From positions 1 to 64,000 of the forward strand of contig JAKQKQ010000068.1 in NCBI GenBank assembly GCA_029560585.1: a DNA stretch of 64,000 bases, given 5' to 3'. The position numbers and the translations under genes are program-made. This DNA comes from Verrucomicrobiota bacterium (GTDB taxonomy: Bacteria > Verrucomicrobiota > Verrucomicrobiia > JADLBR01). Positions within the stretch are counted from its first letter, which is position 1. Each line of letters opens with the position of its first letter. Positions 8,890 through 18,837 of the stretch are shown piece after piece. Under the pieces are notes generated by a model. That model saw only the letters and a list, made by a program, of their open reading frames with translations, was not told the DNA's origin and made no database searches.

Positions 8890-8932
8890 AGCCCGGATAT
8901 TTCGCAGCCTGCCGGCTGTGAAATTCCGGGCT
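8890..8932. repeat. REP-like palindrome (copy 1)
   Basis: A 43-bp imperfect palindrome begins AGCCCGGATATTTC and ends GAAATTCCGGGCT. Its centre, CAGCCTGCCGGCTG, is itself palindromic. The outer arms match copies near 9075, 12854 and 29066 to varying degrees. It lies in non-coding DNA. Confidence 0.6.
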
Positions 8933-9074
8933 CTGAGAAAACCGCGCCATGAAAGCCGTTCATTTGGAAAGGTCAGGCAAAGACTGGGCTTTTTCGCGAT
9001 TGCGGAGTGTGTTTCGCGAACCGGTGGCCCCAGACCCTTCAAAGTCGCGTTCTTCGGAGCGCGGTTTTCCTTTG

Positions 9075-9114
9075 AGCCTGCATATTTCACGCGGAAGCGT
9101 GAAATATGCAGGCT
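9075..9114. repeat. Perfect 18-bp hairpin with GGAA loop after katG (REP-like copy 2, possible terminator)
   Basis: The arms AGCCTGCATATTTCACGC (9075-9092) and their exact complement (9097-9114) flank GGAA. It lies 40 bp beyond the katG stop. The first 14 bases share the AGCC-G-ATATTTC pattern with the palindrome at 8890. There is no T-run, so it may stabilise or end the transcript without being a classical terminator. Confidence 0.7.
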
Positions 9115-9153
9115 AGGCGCTTACTGAAGTGTTTGGTAAATGACGGCAGGCGG

Positions 9154-11806
<2,653 letters not shown>

Positions 11807-12247
11807 CTACAGTGCGATGTAGCCCGCCTTGTCGGTCCACTGGTGCGGGGGAAATTCGATGGTGGGATCGACGATGGCATGGCCAACCTTGTTGGCGGAA
11901 ATGCCCAGGTGCGGGAGCCCCTTGCTCACGGGACCCCTGACGGGCATACCCTCCGCCGTGAATATCGCGGTGTGGGTGAGGCAAAGGATCTGATTCGGAT
12001 TGTGCGGATCCGCAAACAGAGGGTTTCCCTGATGGGGGCAAACCGCGATGACAGCAAAAAGTCGGTTCTTGTGTCGGACGACGAGGAAGTCGTGCCCGAC
12101 GAATTTTTCCGATACTTGATTTTTTGTGTAGGCGGCAATCGGCCCGATATCGACGGGCTTGTCCCCAAGTGCCAGGGCCCGCGAGGCACCGCAGGCCGCA
12201 CCCAGAAAGCAGCCTGAGGCCAGCGCGCAGAAACGCCTTCGGCGCAT
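11807..12247 (-). CDS. Exported Rieske [2Fe-2S] protein
   Basis: This 146-residue protein begins MRRRRFCALASG, a Tat-like signal with adjacent arginines and a hydrophobic stretch ending near GASRALA. The Rieske cluster motifs are present: CPHQG (first Cys-x-His) and CLTH (second Cys-x-x-His), about 20 residues apart, in a short globular domain. No oxygenase or cytochrome partner lies next to it, so the electron partner is unknown. The frame stays open upstream to 12376, but only the start at 12247 gives a signal peptide at the N-terminus. It could be an arsenite-oxidase-like or bc1-like small subunit, or a free-standing ferredoxin. The fold call is safe and the role is open. Confidence 0.75.
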   Translation of the reverse strand: MRRRRFCALASGCFLGAACGASRALALGDKPVDIGPIAAYTKNQVSEKFVGHDFLVVRHKNRLFAVIAVCPHQGNPLFADPHNPNQILCLTHTAIFTAEGMPVRGPVSKGLPHLGISANKVGHAIVDPTIEFPPHQWTDKAGYIAL

Positions 12248-12495
12248 CAGGGACGAAGCCCCATGCTCTTCGTGGGAACAGTCAGCCACAAATTCACTTC
12301 CAGCGATCCCCTGGGCCGAACTCGTCCCCGCCTGCTTCCCGGCCTCCCGTGGTCCAATCTCAGCCTCTCCCAGCATGGAGGCACTTTAGCAGGGAACCCG
12401 CATGAGGTCGAGTGGGGCCCAGGGGTCCGAAAACGCGTTGGGAAACCCTTTCCACAATTGCCTTCGGCAGGGGCGAGACGCCCAAACCGACGGGC

Positions 12496-12587
12496 CTAAC
12501 CGACGGGGTCACCTAACCGACGCGGTCACCTAACCGACGGGGTCACATCTCAACATTACTAACCGACGGGGTCACATCTCAACATTA
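12496..12587. repeat. Short tandem direct repeats, 17-bp core and 29-bp extended units
   Basis: Two 17-bp units, CTAACCGACGGGGTCAC (12496-12512) and a copy with one change (12513-12529), are followed by two identical 29-bp units (12530-12558 and 12559-12587). The 29-bp units add ATCTCAACATTA to the core. A partial copy precedes them at 12485. There are no spacers, so this is not a CRISPR array. The extension resembles the kind of sequence seen at transposon ends, but no transposase lies beside it. Confidence 0.85.
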
Positions 12588-12608
12588 GACATTTTGTCCA
12601 CGCGGTGC

Positions 12609-12740
12609 GCGGGCAGGGCCGTCGATTGGGTGTTCAACCGCTTCACGAGCGTGCTGAAGATCGTGAACCCCCACACCGCCCTGCGCCGTGGCGAGGCCCC
12701 GCATGGCCTCTTCGGCGCCGTCGTCGGGATGTCATGGTAG
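12609..12740 (+). pseudogene. C-terminal coding fragment, family not recognised
   Basis: The plus-strand frame before the TAG at 12738-12740 reads as plausible protein (VDWVFNRFTSVLKIVNP, then a basic stretch and LFGAVVGMSW). It has no start codon because it abuts the direct repeats. I think it is the end of a broken gene but cannot name the family. From 12741 to 13350 I see no gene I can support, only a palindrome and a tRNA-like end. Confidence 0.3.
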
Positions 12741-12853
12741 GGAGGGATGGCCGCATTCCCAACCGAGGAGCGGCGCTCTCTTTAAATGTCCGATTCACCC
12801 CCCCCTCGCGCCCGATCCGACGCCCGGATCACGGCGATCGAGGTGTGCCATCT

Positions 12854-12895
12854 AGCCCGGAATCTCAGAGCTGGCAGGCTATGAAACACCCGGGT
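12854..12895. repeat. REP-like palindrome (copy 3, degenerate)
   Basis: AGCCCGGAATCTCAGAG at the left and ATGAAACACCCGGGT at the right form an imperfect palindrome. It shares the AGCCCGGA arm with the copy at 8890. Confidence 0.45.
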
Positions 12896-12950
12896 CAGGC
12901 ACCCTGAGAGTCTTTATCTAACTCATGATAAGACTTTTACGCTATTCCCC

Positions 12951-12989
12951 GCCATGGACTTCAGGGTTCGATTTCCTCCGCTCGCACCA
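12951..12989 (+). other. tRNA/tmRNA 3'-end-like sequence (possible attachment-site remnant)
   Basis: The stretch contains GGGTTCGATTTCC, which resembles a T-arm, followed 6 nt later by CTCGCACCA, which resembles an acceptor strand with CCA. The T-stem pairs at only four of five positions, counting a G-T pair. I found no matching 5' acceptor strand or anticodon arm within 90 bp upstream. It may be the 3' end left by integration of an element into a tRNA or tmRNA gene, or chance. Confidence 0.25.
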
Positions 12990-13350
12990 GTCCTTCCTCT
13001 CAGTCGAATGGGCACCCGTGGGCACCGGGAAAGGTGCGCTGAGATTACGATTCACTCTGGATGCCGCGCACAACTCTTGCTCACGCGCACAGAGACCCGG
13101 CCCGGGTGCGGCGCCGCAGCCCCCCCGCTGCAGGCTTGGGCAACCGGAGGCTATGGTGAGGCGATTCCTGAGTTCGTGACCGACTCGCTGCGCCTCGTCC
13201 ATGTCCTCGGCCCGCTCGTCCGGTGTGCCCAGCCTGACCATCAAGACTCCCAACCGCCCCGCGAGGATCGCGCAGCGGGGGCATGACATGTGCCCCCTCC
13301 ACGCCGCAGGCACGTCGAGATCTTGAGCATTCTCAGTTGCCATGGGGCCT

Positions 13351-13704
13351 TCAACCGTTGAGTCCTTTGTCCAAAGTCAGCAGCGTGTTGGAAATCTCTC
13401 CGTACAGATTGTAGGCTCGGGCCAGTGCGGCGCTCGCCGCCGGACCGTCCCCCGTCCGGCGGGAGGCGATCGCCATCTCAGTGACCTTGTGGAATTCCTC
13501 GTGGACCGAGCGCAGTTTGGCAAATACACCGTCATTTTGGAGACGGGCATCGGCCGCACCATCGCCGTAAATCCACTTGCCCAGCTTGCAGTTATGGCAA
13601 TCGGTTGCCTGCGGGTCGTCGCGCTTTCCGTCTATGAAGTCGCTCACCCGCTGCAGGTAGTCCATGTGCGCGTTGAGCACAACGATAACATCCTCTGGTT
13701 TCAT
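13351..13704 (-). CDS. Stand-alone CZB (chemoreceptor zinc-binding) domain protein
   Basis: This 117-residue protein is one CZB domain. The zinc ligands can be seen: His in LNAHMDYLQRV, Cys in the CHNCKLGKWIYG block (the family's CxLGKW core), and His in LRSVHEEFHKV. The domain senses zinc or hypochlorous acid when attached to chemoreceptors and diguanylate cyclases; here it stands alone. GGGAGG lies 6 nt before the ATG. It is the last gene of an operon with a Roadblock protein (11-nt gap), a GTPase and a PATAN protein. It may therefore feed a metal or redox signal to the GTPase switch, which is inference. Confidence 0.85.
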   Translation of the reverse strand: MKPEDVIVVLNAHMDYLQRVSDFIDGKRDDPQATDCHNCKLGKWIYGDGAADARLQNDGVFAKLRSVHEEFHKVTEMAIASRRTGDGPAASAALARAYNLYGEISNTLLTLDKGLNG

Positions 13705-13715
13705 GCGCGCCCTCC

Positions 13716-14081
13716 CTATCCCAGCGACTCCGCAAGCCTGCGCGCGAGGCTGCGCGCCTGCATGTGCACCATGCCGACGCTCGCGCCGGGGCCGACCAAC
13801 ACCGCCAGTACGGCCGCGCGACCCGCGCCATAGATAAAGACTTGCCCGGCGTCGCCCCCGAAGCCGGACTCGACAAGATTCCCGATGCCCATGGTCTCGG
13901 TGATCCGGACGCCGAGACCCAGCGCCGTGGAAACCATCGCGGCCACGCGGTTGGGATCGATCCCGTGGAGCGCGTGGGCCACCGGCAGGCCATCCCGAGT
14001 GGCCAAAATAGTTCCCCGGCACTCCCCGATGCTCGATCGCAACTCGTCAAGCAGCGCGGTCAATTGTTCTGTCGTCGCCAT
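13716..14081 (-). CDS. Roadblock/LC7 domain protein (MglB-like)
   Basis: This 121-residue protein fills the size of a single Roadblock/LC7 domain: a helix (LTALLDELRSSIGE), strands with GTILATRDGLPVAHAL, a helix with VAAMVSTALGLG, then QVFIYGAGRAAVLAVLVG and a C-terminal helix. MglB of Myxococcus and Thermus has this fold and is the GTPase-activating partner of MglA. The start at 14081 has GGAG 6 nt upstream and overlaps the end of the GTPase gene by 22 nt, as expected for partner proteins translated together. Confidence 0.85.
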   Translation of the reverse strand: MATTEQLTALLDELRSSIGECRGTILATRDGLPVAHALHGIDPNRVAAMVSTALGLGVRITETMGIGNLVESGFGGDAGQVFIYGAGRAAVLAVLVGPGASVGMVHMQARSLARRLAESLG

Positions 14082-14683
14082 ATCTCCGTTTCTCCTTTTT
14101 TTGTGGTTTTCTGTTTCGCGCCCGTGGCCATCGGCCGGGCCCGGTCCCCTTCGGATACCGCACCCATCAGGCCGAAAAGCTTTACCAGCGCGCCAAACCC
14201 CTGAGATCGATCGCGCGCATCGACACCGAGGACCCCTGCCGGACCCACGCCGAAAAAGGCGGCGATCTCGTCCGGTTCCCACGCCCGGCCGAGATCCAGC
14301 TTGGTCACGCCAATGAGATACGGTAGTGCCACCTGTGTCGTGACAAACTCGAGGATATTTCGGGCCTTGGGGAAATCCCGCGGCGAATTGCCCGCGACCA
14401 GCATCAGCAGTCCGGCGGCGCCGTGGCACAGCACTTCCCACATGAAATCAAAACGCTCTTGACCGGGGGTTCCGTACAGGTGGATCTGCCAGCCGTCCAC
14501 TTCGATCATCCCGAAATCCAGGGCGACCGTGGTGGTCGCCTTGCCTATGCACTCGCTGGCGGGCGCATCGGTGTTGACCACTCCCACCTGTGAAAGGGCC
14601 CCGATTAGCGTCGTCTTTCCCGCCCCAACCGGTCCCGAGACCACGATCTTGATCGGTTCGCGACTCAAGCCGGCCTCCCCCAA
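14060..14683 (-). CDS. Small Ras-like GTPase (MglA/Arf-like)
   Basis: This 207-residue cytoplasmic GTPase has the P-loop GPVGAGKT (residues 17-24), the switch-II motif GTPGQERF (71-78) and the base-recognition motif TKLD (127-130). The switch-II motif starts with G rather than the usual D, a variation known in bacterial relatives of MglA. The tail after about residue 185 is short, basic and probably flexible. The start overlaps the upstream PATAN gene by 19 nt and the end overlaps the Roadblock gene by 22 nt. Such GTPase-Roadblock pairs set cell polarity and motility in myxobacteria. No motility gene is present in this window, so the output here is unknown. Confidence 0.88.
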   Translation of the reverse strand: MGEAGLSREPIKIVVSGPVGAGKTTLIGALSQVGVVNTDAPASECIGKATTTVALDFGMIEVDGWQIHLYGTPGQERFDFMWEVLCHGAAGLLMLVAGNSPRDFPKARNILEFVTTQVALPYLIGVTKLDLGRAWEPDEIAAFFGVGPAGVLGVDARDRSQGFGALVKLFGLMGAVSEGDRARPMATGAKQKTTKKGETEIWRRQNN

Positions 14684-15504
14684 AATACCGACGCCAACCG
14701 CCCCATTAGGGCGTTCAGGATGCCGACCGAAGGCCTCGCCACTCTAGCGCGCCGCAGGTCGATCCCGTCTCCGGAATATTGCGGGGGGAGGATCTCCCCC
14801 AGGGGATCGCGGTCCTCTGGAGCCGCACCATCGGGCGACCCCTCCCCCGCGAAAGCCCCTGCCAGCACGGGGGCCTGCGGCGCCGGTTGATTTATGACCG
14901 CCCCAGACCAGCACGCCTCGGTCGGCCATGGGGGCAAGGCGCGCGTCTCCCGGTGCATCGGCACGATCCATCCCGCCACCCTGAGTTTGTACAGATAGAG
15001 GCGCACCCGATCCACCGATATGCCGAGCGTGGTCGCCAGTGAGATCCCATTCGTTCCCGCCCGCAGTGCGGTCGACGCCGCCTCCCAAAACCCGGCCAGA
15101 TCAGCATCCAGCCACCCCACGTCTTGCTGAATCACTCGAAAATAGGTCTGCTCGTTCGGCAGGTCCGCATGAAACGAGTTGATCTCATCAACCGCCGCCA
15201 TGCTAGCCAAGAGCAAATGGTCGACGTGAAGCGAATACAGCACCCCGCAGGAGGGTTCCTCTCCCCGTTCGAAAGAAAACTCTCCCTCCTGACAGAGCAT
15301 CAGTTCGACGAGGCAATCCCGCACCTGAAGCACTTCGCCCACCCACGCGCCCCGGGCGCAAAGCGCCACCAAGTAACCATCGCAGAAGAACAGATCCGCC
15401 CTCTCGATCCCCGGATTCCCCCGGATTACAAACTGCCCCCTCTGGCGACCCACCAGGGCTAGAATGTCCGGCATCTGTATGTCCCGGAAGTTGCCAAAAA
15501 TCAT
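14665..15504 (-). CDS. PATAN/DUF4388 domain protein
   Basis: This 279-residue protein has an N-terminal DUF4388 (PATAN) domain (about residues 1-115): GNFRDIQMPDILALVG, FVIRG, ADLFFCDGYLVALCARG. Residues about 150-205 look like a winged helix (LATTLGISVDRVRLYLYKL). The rest is Pro/Ala-rich and probably disordered. PATAN domains occur in two-component and GTPase signalling, often as protein-binding parts. I start at 15504 because AAGGAT lies 6 nt upstream; the longer open frame to 15687 has no such site and would run across the sigma-54 promoter. It is the first gene of the four-gene operon. Confidence 0.8.
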   Translation of the reverse strand: MIFGNFRDIQMPDILALVGRQRGQFVIRGNPGIERADLFFCDGYLVALCARGAWVGEVLQVRDCLVELMLCQEGEFSFERGEEPSCGVLYSLHVDHLLLASMAAVDEINSFHADLPNEQTYFRVIQQDVGWLDADLAGFWEAASTALRAGTNGISLATTLGISVDRVRLYLYKLRVAGWIVPMHRETRALPPWPTEACWSGAVINQPAPQAPVLAGAFAGEGSPDGAAPEDRDPLGEILPPQYSGDGIDLRRARVARPSVGILNALMGRLASVFWGRPA

Positions 15505-15542
15505 CGGATTATCCTTCAACAGCTCTTGCTTAACAGACACCA

Positions 15543-15558
15543 AGCACGAATCGTGCCA
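15543..15558 (-). promoter_or_regulatory. Candidate sigma-54 promoter for the GTPase operon
   Basis: The minus strand reads TGGCACGATTCGTGCT. The -24 box TGGCACG is perfect and the -12 GC dinucleotide is exactly 12 bases from the -24 GG (consensus TGGCACG-N4-TTGC). Transcription would start near 15,531, about 27 nt before the ATG at 15504. The gene directly upstream encodes a sigma-54 activator. Confidence 0.65.
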
Positions 15559-15857
15559 ACTGACCAAAACCCCAAAAAATACCGCTAATTCAGTTAATTT
15601 ATTTGAATAAATGGTCGATTCTTCCGGGGCCAAGGTCCACCGCAGGCGGCAAACGGCTGACTTGAACAAGAGCAAGTTATTCTGCAAGTGCTGCTTGCGA
15701 ATACTAAAAACGCTTGACGTCGAGTGGAGCTCAACCTCTGTTGGCGCTACGACCCATGTAGAATGATCCCGCGTCGCAAAAGATTCGTTTTATCGTTCGT
15801 ACACCAATATTGCGAGATCCTGATGCCCAGAAAGATACGAGGATTTCGTCGTATAAC

Positions 15858-15883
15858 CCACGAACGTATCGTGGAAACCACGA
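15858..15883. promoter_or_regulatory. Candidate binding site for the sigma-54 activator
   Basis: CCACGA (15858-15863), TCGTGG (15869-15874) and CCACGA again (15878-15883) form overlapping perfect dyads. Another dyad, ATACGA/TCGTAT, lies just beside them at about 15,834-15,853. The block sits between the activator stop (15902) and the promoter at 15543, about 310 bp from it. That is farther than most upstream activator sites but within looping range. Confidence 0.4.
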
Positions 15884-15901
15884 CAATATGGAGGGTGGGT
15901 T

Positions 15902-17944
15902 CTACCCGCGGGTTGGGCGTTTGATGCCCATCTTCACCAAGCGCGATTCCAGCGTGGTCGGCTTAAGTCCGAGCAACGCCGCCGCACCACCTGGACCGCG
16001 GATGCGCCAACCCGTTTTCTCAAGAACCCTGAGGATGCGGCTGCGCTCGGCCTGCTCGGGCGATCCGTGGTTGGCTCCGGTCCCTTTCGCATCGGCGGAG
16101 TGCTGGACCGGCATGGCCGAGGGGATTGCCGACCGCCCCGCTTCCATCAATGGGTCCCATGCGAGAGGAGCCCCACCGCGGGCGAGGATGGAGGCGCGCT
16201 CGACCAGATTGCGCAATTCCCTGACGTTGCCCGGCCAATGATACCGCTGCAAATTGAGCTGCACCTCCTCGGGAATCTCGATGTCGACGGCCTCCGCGCC
16301 GCACAGCGTCTCGGCGAAGTACTTGAGCAGCAGCGGGACGTCGCTCGTTCTCTCCCGCAGGGGGGGCAAGTGGATCGGAAAGACGTTGAGCCTGTAAAAA
16401 AGATCCTCGCGCAAAGCCCCCACGCGGACCCTGTCGGCCAGATTCCTGTTCGATGCCGCTATGACGCGGACGTCAACGCGCAAAGTCTCGTTGCCACCAA
16501 GGCGTTCGAACTCCCCGCTCTCAAGCACGCGCAGCAGCTTCGCCTGAATCTCCGCCGAGAGCGAGTCCACCTCATCCAGAAAAAGGGTGGAGCCATCGGC
16601 TGTCTCGAAACGGCCGATCCGCCTTGCGACGGCACCCGTGTAGGCCCCTTTTTCCGAGCCAAATAGCTCAGCCTCGACCAGTGCAGAAGGCAGTGCGGCG
16701 CAATTCAGCACGACCATCCGCCGGCTCGATCGCGGGCTCGCGTCGTGTATGAGATGGGCGGCCACCTCCTTGCCCGTGCCCGTCTCCCCCAGCAGGAGCA
16801 CCGTCGAATCGGTGCACGCCACCTGCTCGATGGCGTCCAGGACCGCCTTGATGGCCGGGCTGTCACCGACGAGTTCTGCCTTCGGGGCGTATTGGTCGAT
16901 CTCCTGCCGCAAGATGACGTTCTCCCGCCTGACCCGCCTGCTCATCGCGCTTATTCGATCCATCGCCGTCCGCAGGTCCCCCTCGACCTTGCGCCGCAAC
17001 ACCACCTCGTTCTGAAGCTCGACCGTTCTGTGCCGCAGGCTCTCCTCCGCCCGCAGCTTCACGTACACGTTCCACGCCATGTCGGCCAACTGCGAGACCA
17101 TATCCATATCCCGGGGGTTATAGTCAGTGGGCTTATTGCCCACGCCCAAGACGGCTACGACCAGACCGCGACGGACGATGGGCACCACCAATTCTCGAAT
17201 AACGGGGGCGTGGCCCGCGGGCAACCCCCGGCGATGGGGCAGGCTTGCGTAATCATTGTGGGCCACCGCGCGGCGCTGCCGGACGGCGTCCACCCACACC
17301 CCGGCATCTTCGATGGGGTAGTGCATCCCCTGCCCCTCCATCTTGCACATGTCCCGCGTCGTGTTCGTCGACCACACCTGAAGCGAAAGCGAGCATTGGT
17401 CGGCCTCGACAAAGTGCAGGAAGCCGATCTTGCTCCCCGTCAATGCCTCCGCCAAATCCAGCGTCTCGCGCAAAACTTCAGTCGCAGACCCTTCCGGCAC
17501 AAAGTCCCACAGCTGCAGCCGGGCCTGGATCAGTTTCTCCCGACGCTTCTCCTCGCTGATGTCACGCGCCACGTGCACGGCACCGCAAACCCGACCGCTC
17601 GGGCACAGGATCGGTGAGACTGTGACCGCAATCCATGCGCCGAGAAGTCCGCCCTCAACCACCTTTGTCTGTGAGCCAGCGCCTTTAAGGACGTCGGTGT
17701 ATGGACACCCCCTGGGAGGGCAATCGCCGCCGTGGACGCAGCAGTGACAACGCTGGCCCCTCAGGGCCTCCGGCGATACGCCAAGACGCTCGGCCATCGC
17801 GCGGTTCGCCCTCAGTATTCGGTACTCGGTATCAAGGATACACACCAAGTCAGAAACGGCGTCAAACGCAAGCTCACAGACATGCTCCATCTGCCCGGCC
17901 GACCAATGCGCGGCATCCAAAAAATCCTGCTCGTTGAAAGACAT
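15902..17944 (-). CDS. Sigma-54-dependent transcriptional activator with PAS and GAF sensor domains
   Basis: The protein has 680 residues. A PAS domain (about 22-130) includes a Cys-rich segment, CHCCVHGGDCPPRGC (66-80). A GAF domain follows (about 150-300; WSTNTT, HNDYASLPHRRGLP, VLGVGNKPTDY). After a coiled linker comes the AAA+ domain (about 355-600) with Walker A GETGTGKE (386-393), Walker B FLDEVD (455-460) and the sigma-54 contact loop GAYTGA (433-438) instead of the common GAFTGA. The end (about 640-680) is a Fis-type helix-turn-helix (AAALLGLKPTTLESRLVKMG). It activates sigma-54 promoters by ATP hydrolysis in response to a small molecule or redox signal. It lies directly upstream of, and in the same direction as, the operon with the sigma-54-like promoter, so that operon is its likely target. 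Confidence 0.93.
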   Translation of the reverse strand: MSFNEQDFLDAAHWSAGQMEHVCELAFDAVSDLVCILDTEYRILRANRAMAERLGVSPEALRGQRCHCCVHGGDCPPRGCPYTDVLKGAGSQTKVVEGGLLGAWIAVTVSPILCPSGRVCGAVHVARDISEEKRREKLIQARLQLWDFVPEGSATEVLRETLDLAEALTGSKIGFLHFVEADQCSLSLQVWSTNTTRDMCKMEGQGMHYPIEDAGVWVDAVRQRRAVAHNDYASLPHRRGLPAGHAPVIRELVVPIVRRGLVVAVLGVGNKPTDYNPRDMDMVSQLADMAWNVYVKLRAEESLRHRTVELQNEVVLRRKVEGDLRTAMDRISAMSRRVRRENVILRQEIDQYAPKAELVGDSPAIKAVLDAIEQVACTDSTVLLLGETGTGKEVAAHLIHDASPRSSRRMVVLNCAALPSALVEAELFGSEKGAYTGAVARRIGRFETADGSTLFLDEVDSLSAEIQAKLLRVLESGEFERLGGNETLRVDVRVIAASNRNLADRVRVGALREDLFYRLNVFPIHLPPLRERTSDVPLLLKYFAETLCGAEAVDIEIPEEVQLNLQRYHWPGNVRELRNLVERASILARGGAPLAWDPLMEAGRSAIPSAMPVQHSADAKGTGANHGSPEQAERSRILRVLEKTGWRIRGPGGAAALLGLKPTTLESRLVKMGIKRPTRG

Positions 17945-18204
17945 TTAGATCAGACTGTGTTGTTCTTGTTCCGAATTCGGACCGGTATTCGCGCGCGCCC
18001 ACCAGTGGTGCATCCACCTAGTATATCGTTACATTCCTTCGATTCCGCCCGCAAACGGAAAAGAGGCATGGCGACTCTCTCTCGCCGATCCGCCGAAGGT
18101 TTCCTCTTCTCCCCCCGGACCTCATCCGCAGTGAATCAGTGTCACTCTCAGCACCATGCGCCGACGTCCCATCGCGACGACTCCTTCCAAGTCCCTGGCG
18201 CCCA

Positions 18205-18837
18205 TTACTTGCGTGGGCGACCCGATGATTTCTCGCGTGTGCTTTGCTTCGGCACAGTCCCTGGCTGGCGGGTGGTGGAACGACTGCCACCGACGGCCAT
18301 CGCCGAACTTGAGATTTTCTCGAAGACTGCCGCGCCATTAACCCCTAAAGCAGACCTGGAAGTCACGGCGGCGGATCTCCCATCGCTCGCGGGGGCTAAC
18401 GTCCACTGAATTTCATTCAGGAGGCCACTGCGAAACGTCAATCGTGTCCCGTCGAAAACCACGGGGTGAGTGCCGCGGCCGAGCCGTGATGATGACGTTA
18501 TGGTTCCCATGTCTGGGGAGACCACGAGCGTGACCTCGACATTGCCCCAAATGCCCTGGCTGATGGTCCCCCGCCAGGTCCCAACAGCCGGCGGCTGTGC
18601 GGGCGCCCGCTGCGCCTGGCGCGGCTCGTCCCGCGGTTTCTCCTTTCGGGGTTGTGATTTCGAGGGGGTCTCGCGGCTCCGGGACATCGGCTCGGCCGAG
18701 GGCCGCTTGGTCGGCGACTTGCCTCCCGCTGACGCCGGCCCAGTCGCCTCCGGGGCTGCCGAAACCGATGCCGAAATCCCGACGGCGCCCCATGCGAGCG
18801 ACAGCACGGCAAGGAGCATGCGCCTCGCAGCTTTCAT
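18205..18837 (-). CDS. Exported protein of unknown function, coupled to the kinase gene
   Basis: This 210-residue protein has a signal peptide (LLAVLSLAWGAVG...), a long Pro/Lys/Arg/Ser-rich linker (about residues 35-85), and a small beta domain beginning VGTWRGTISQGIWGNVEVTLVV that ends near residue 175. The beta domain looks like those that follow linkers in periplasmic or lipid-binding proteins, but I recognise no family. Its ATG overlaps the stop of the kinase gene (ATGA), so the two are co-translated and may work together. Confidence 0.6.
   Translation of the reverse strand: MKAARRMLLAVLSLAWGAVGISASVSAAPEATGPASAGGKSPTKRPSAEPMSRSRETPSKSQPRKEKPRDEPRQAQRAPAQPPAVGTWRGTISQGIWGNVEVTLVVSPDMGTITSSSRLGRGTHPVVFDGTRLTFRSGLLNEIQWTLAPASDGRSAAVTSRSALGVNGAAVFEKISSSAMAVGGSRSTTRQPGTVPKQSTREKSSGRPRK

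Noticed and set aside
12496-12587. CRISPR array
   Set aside because: The repeats are directly adjacent with no spacers, and no cas gene is present.
12942-13343. 133-codon minus-strand gene
   Set aside because: Its composition shifts along its length and it overlaps the tRNA-like end; no domain can be seen.
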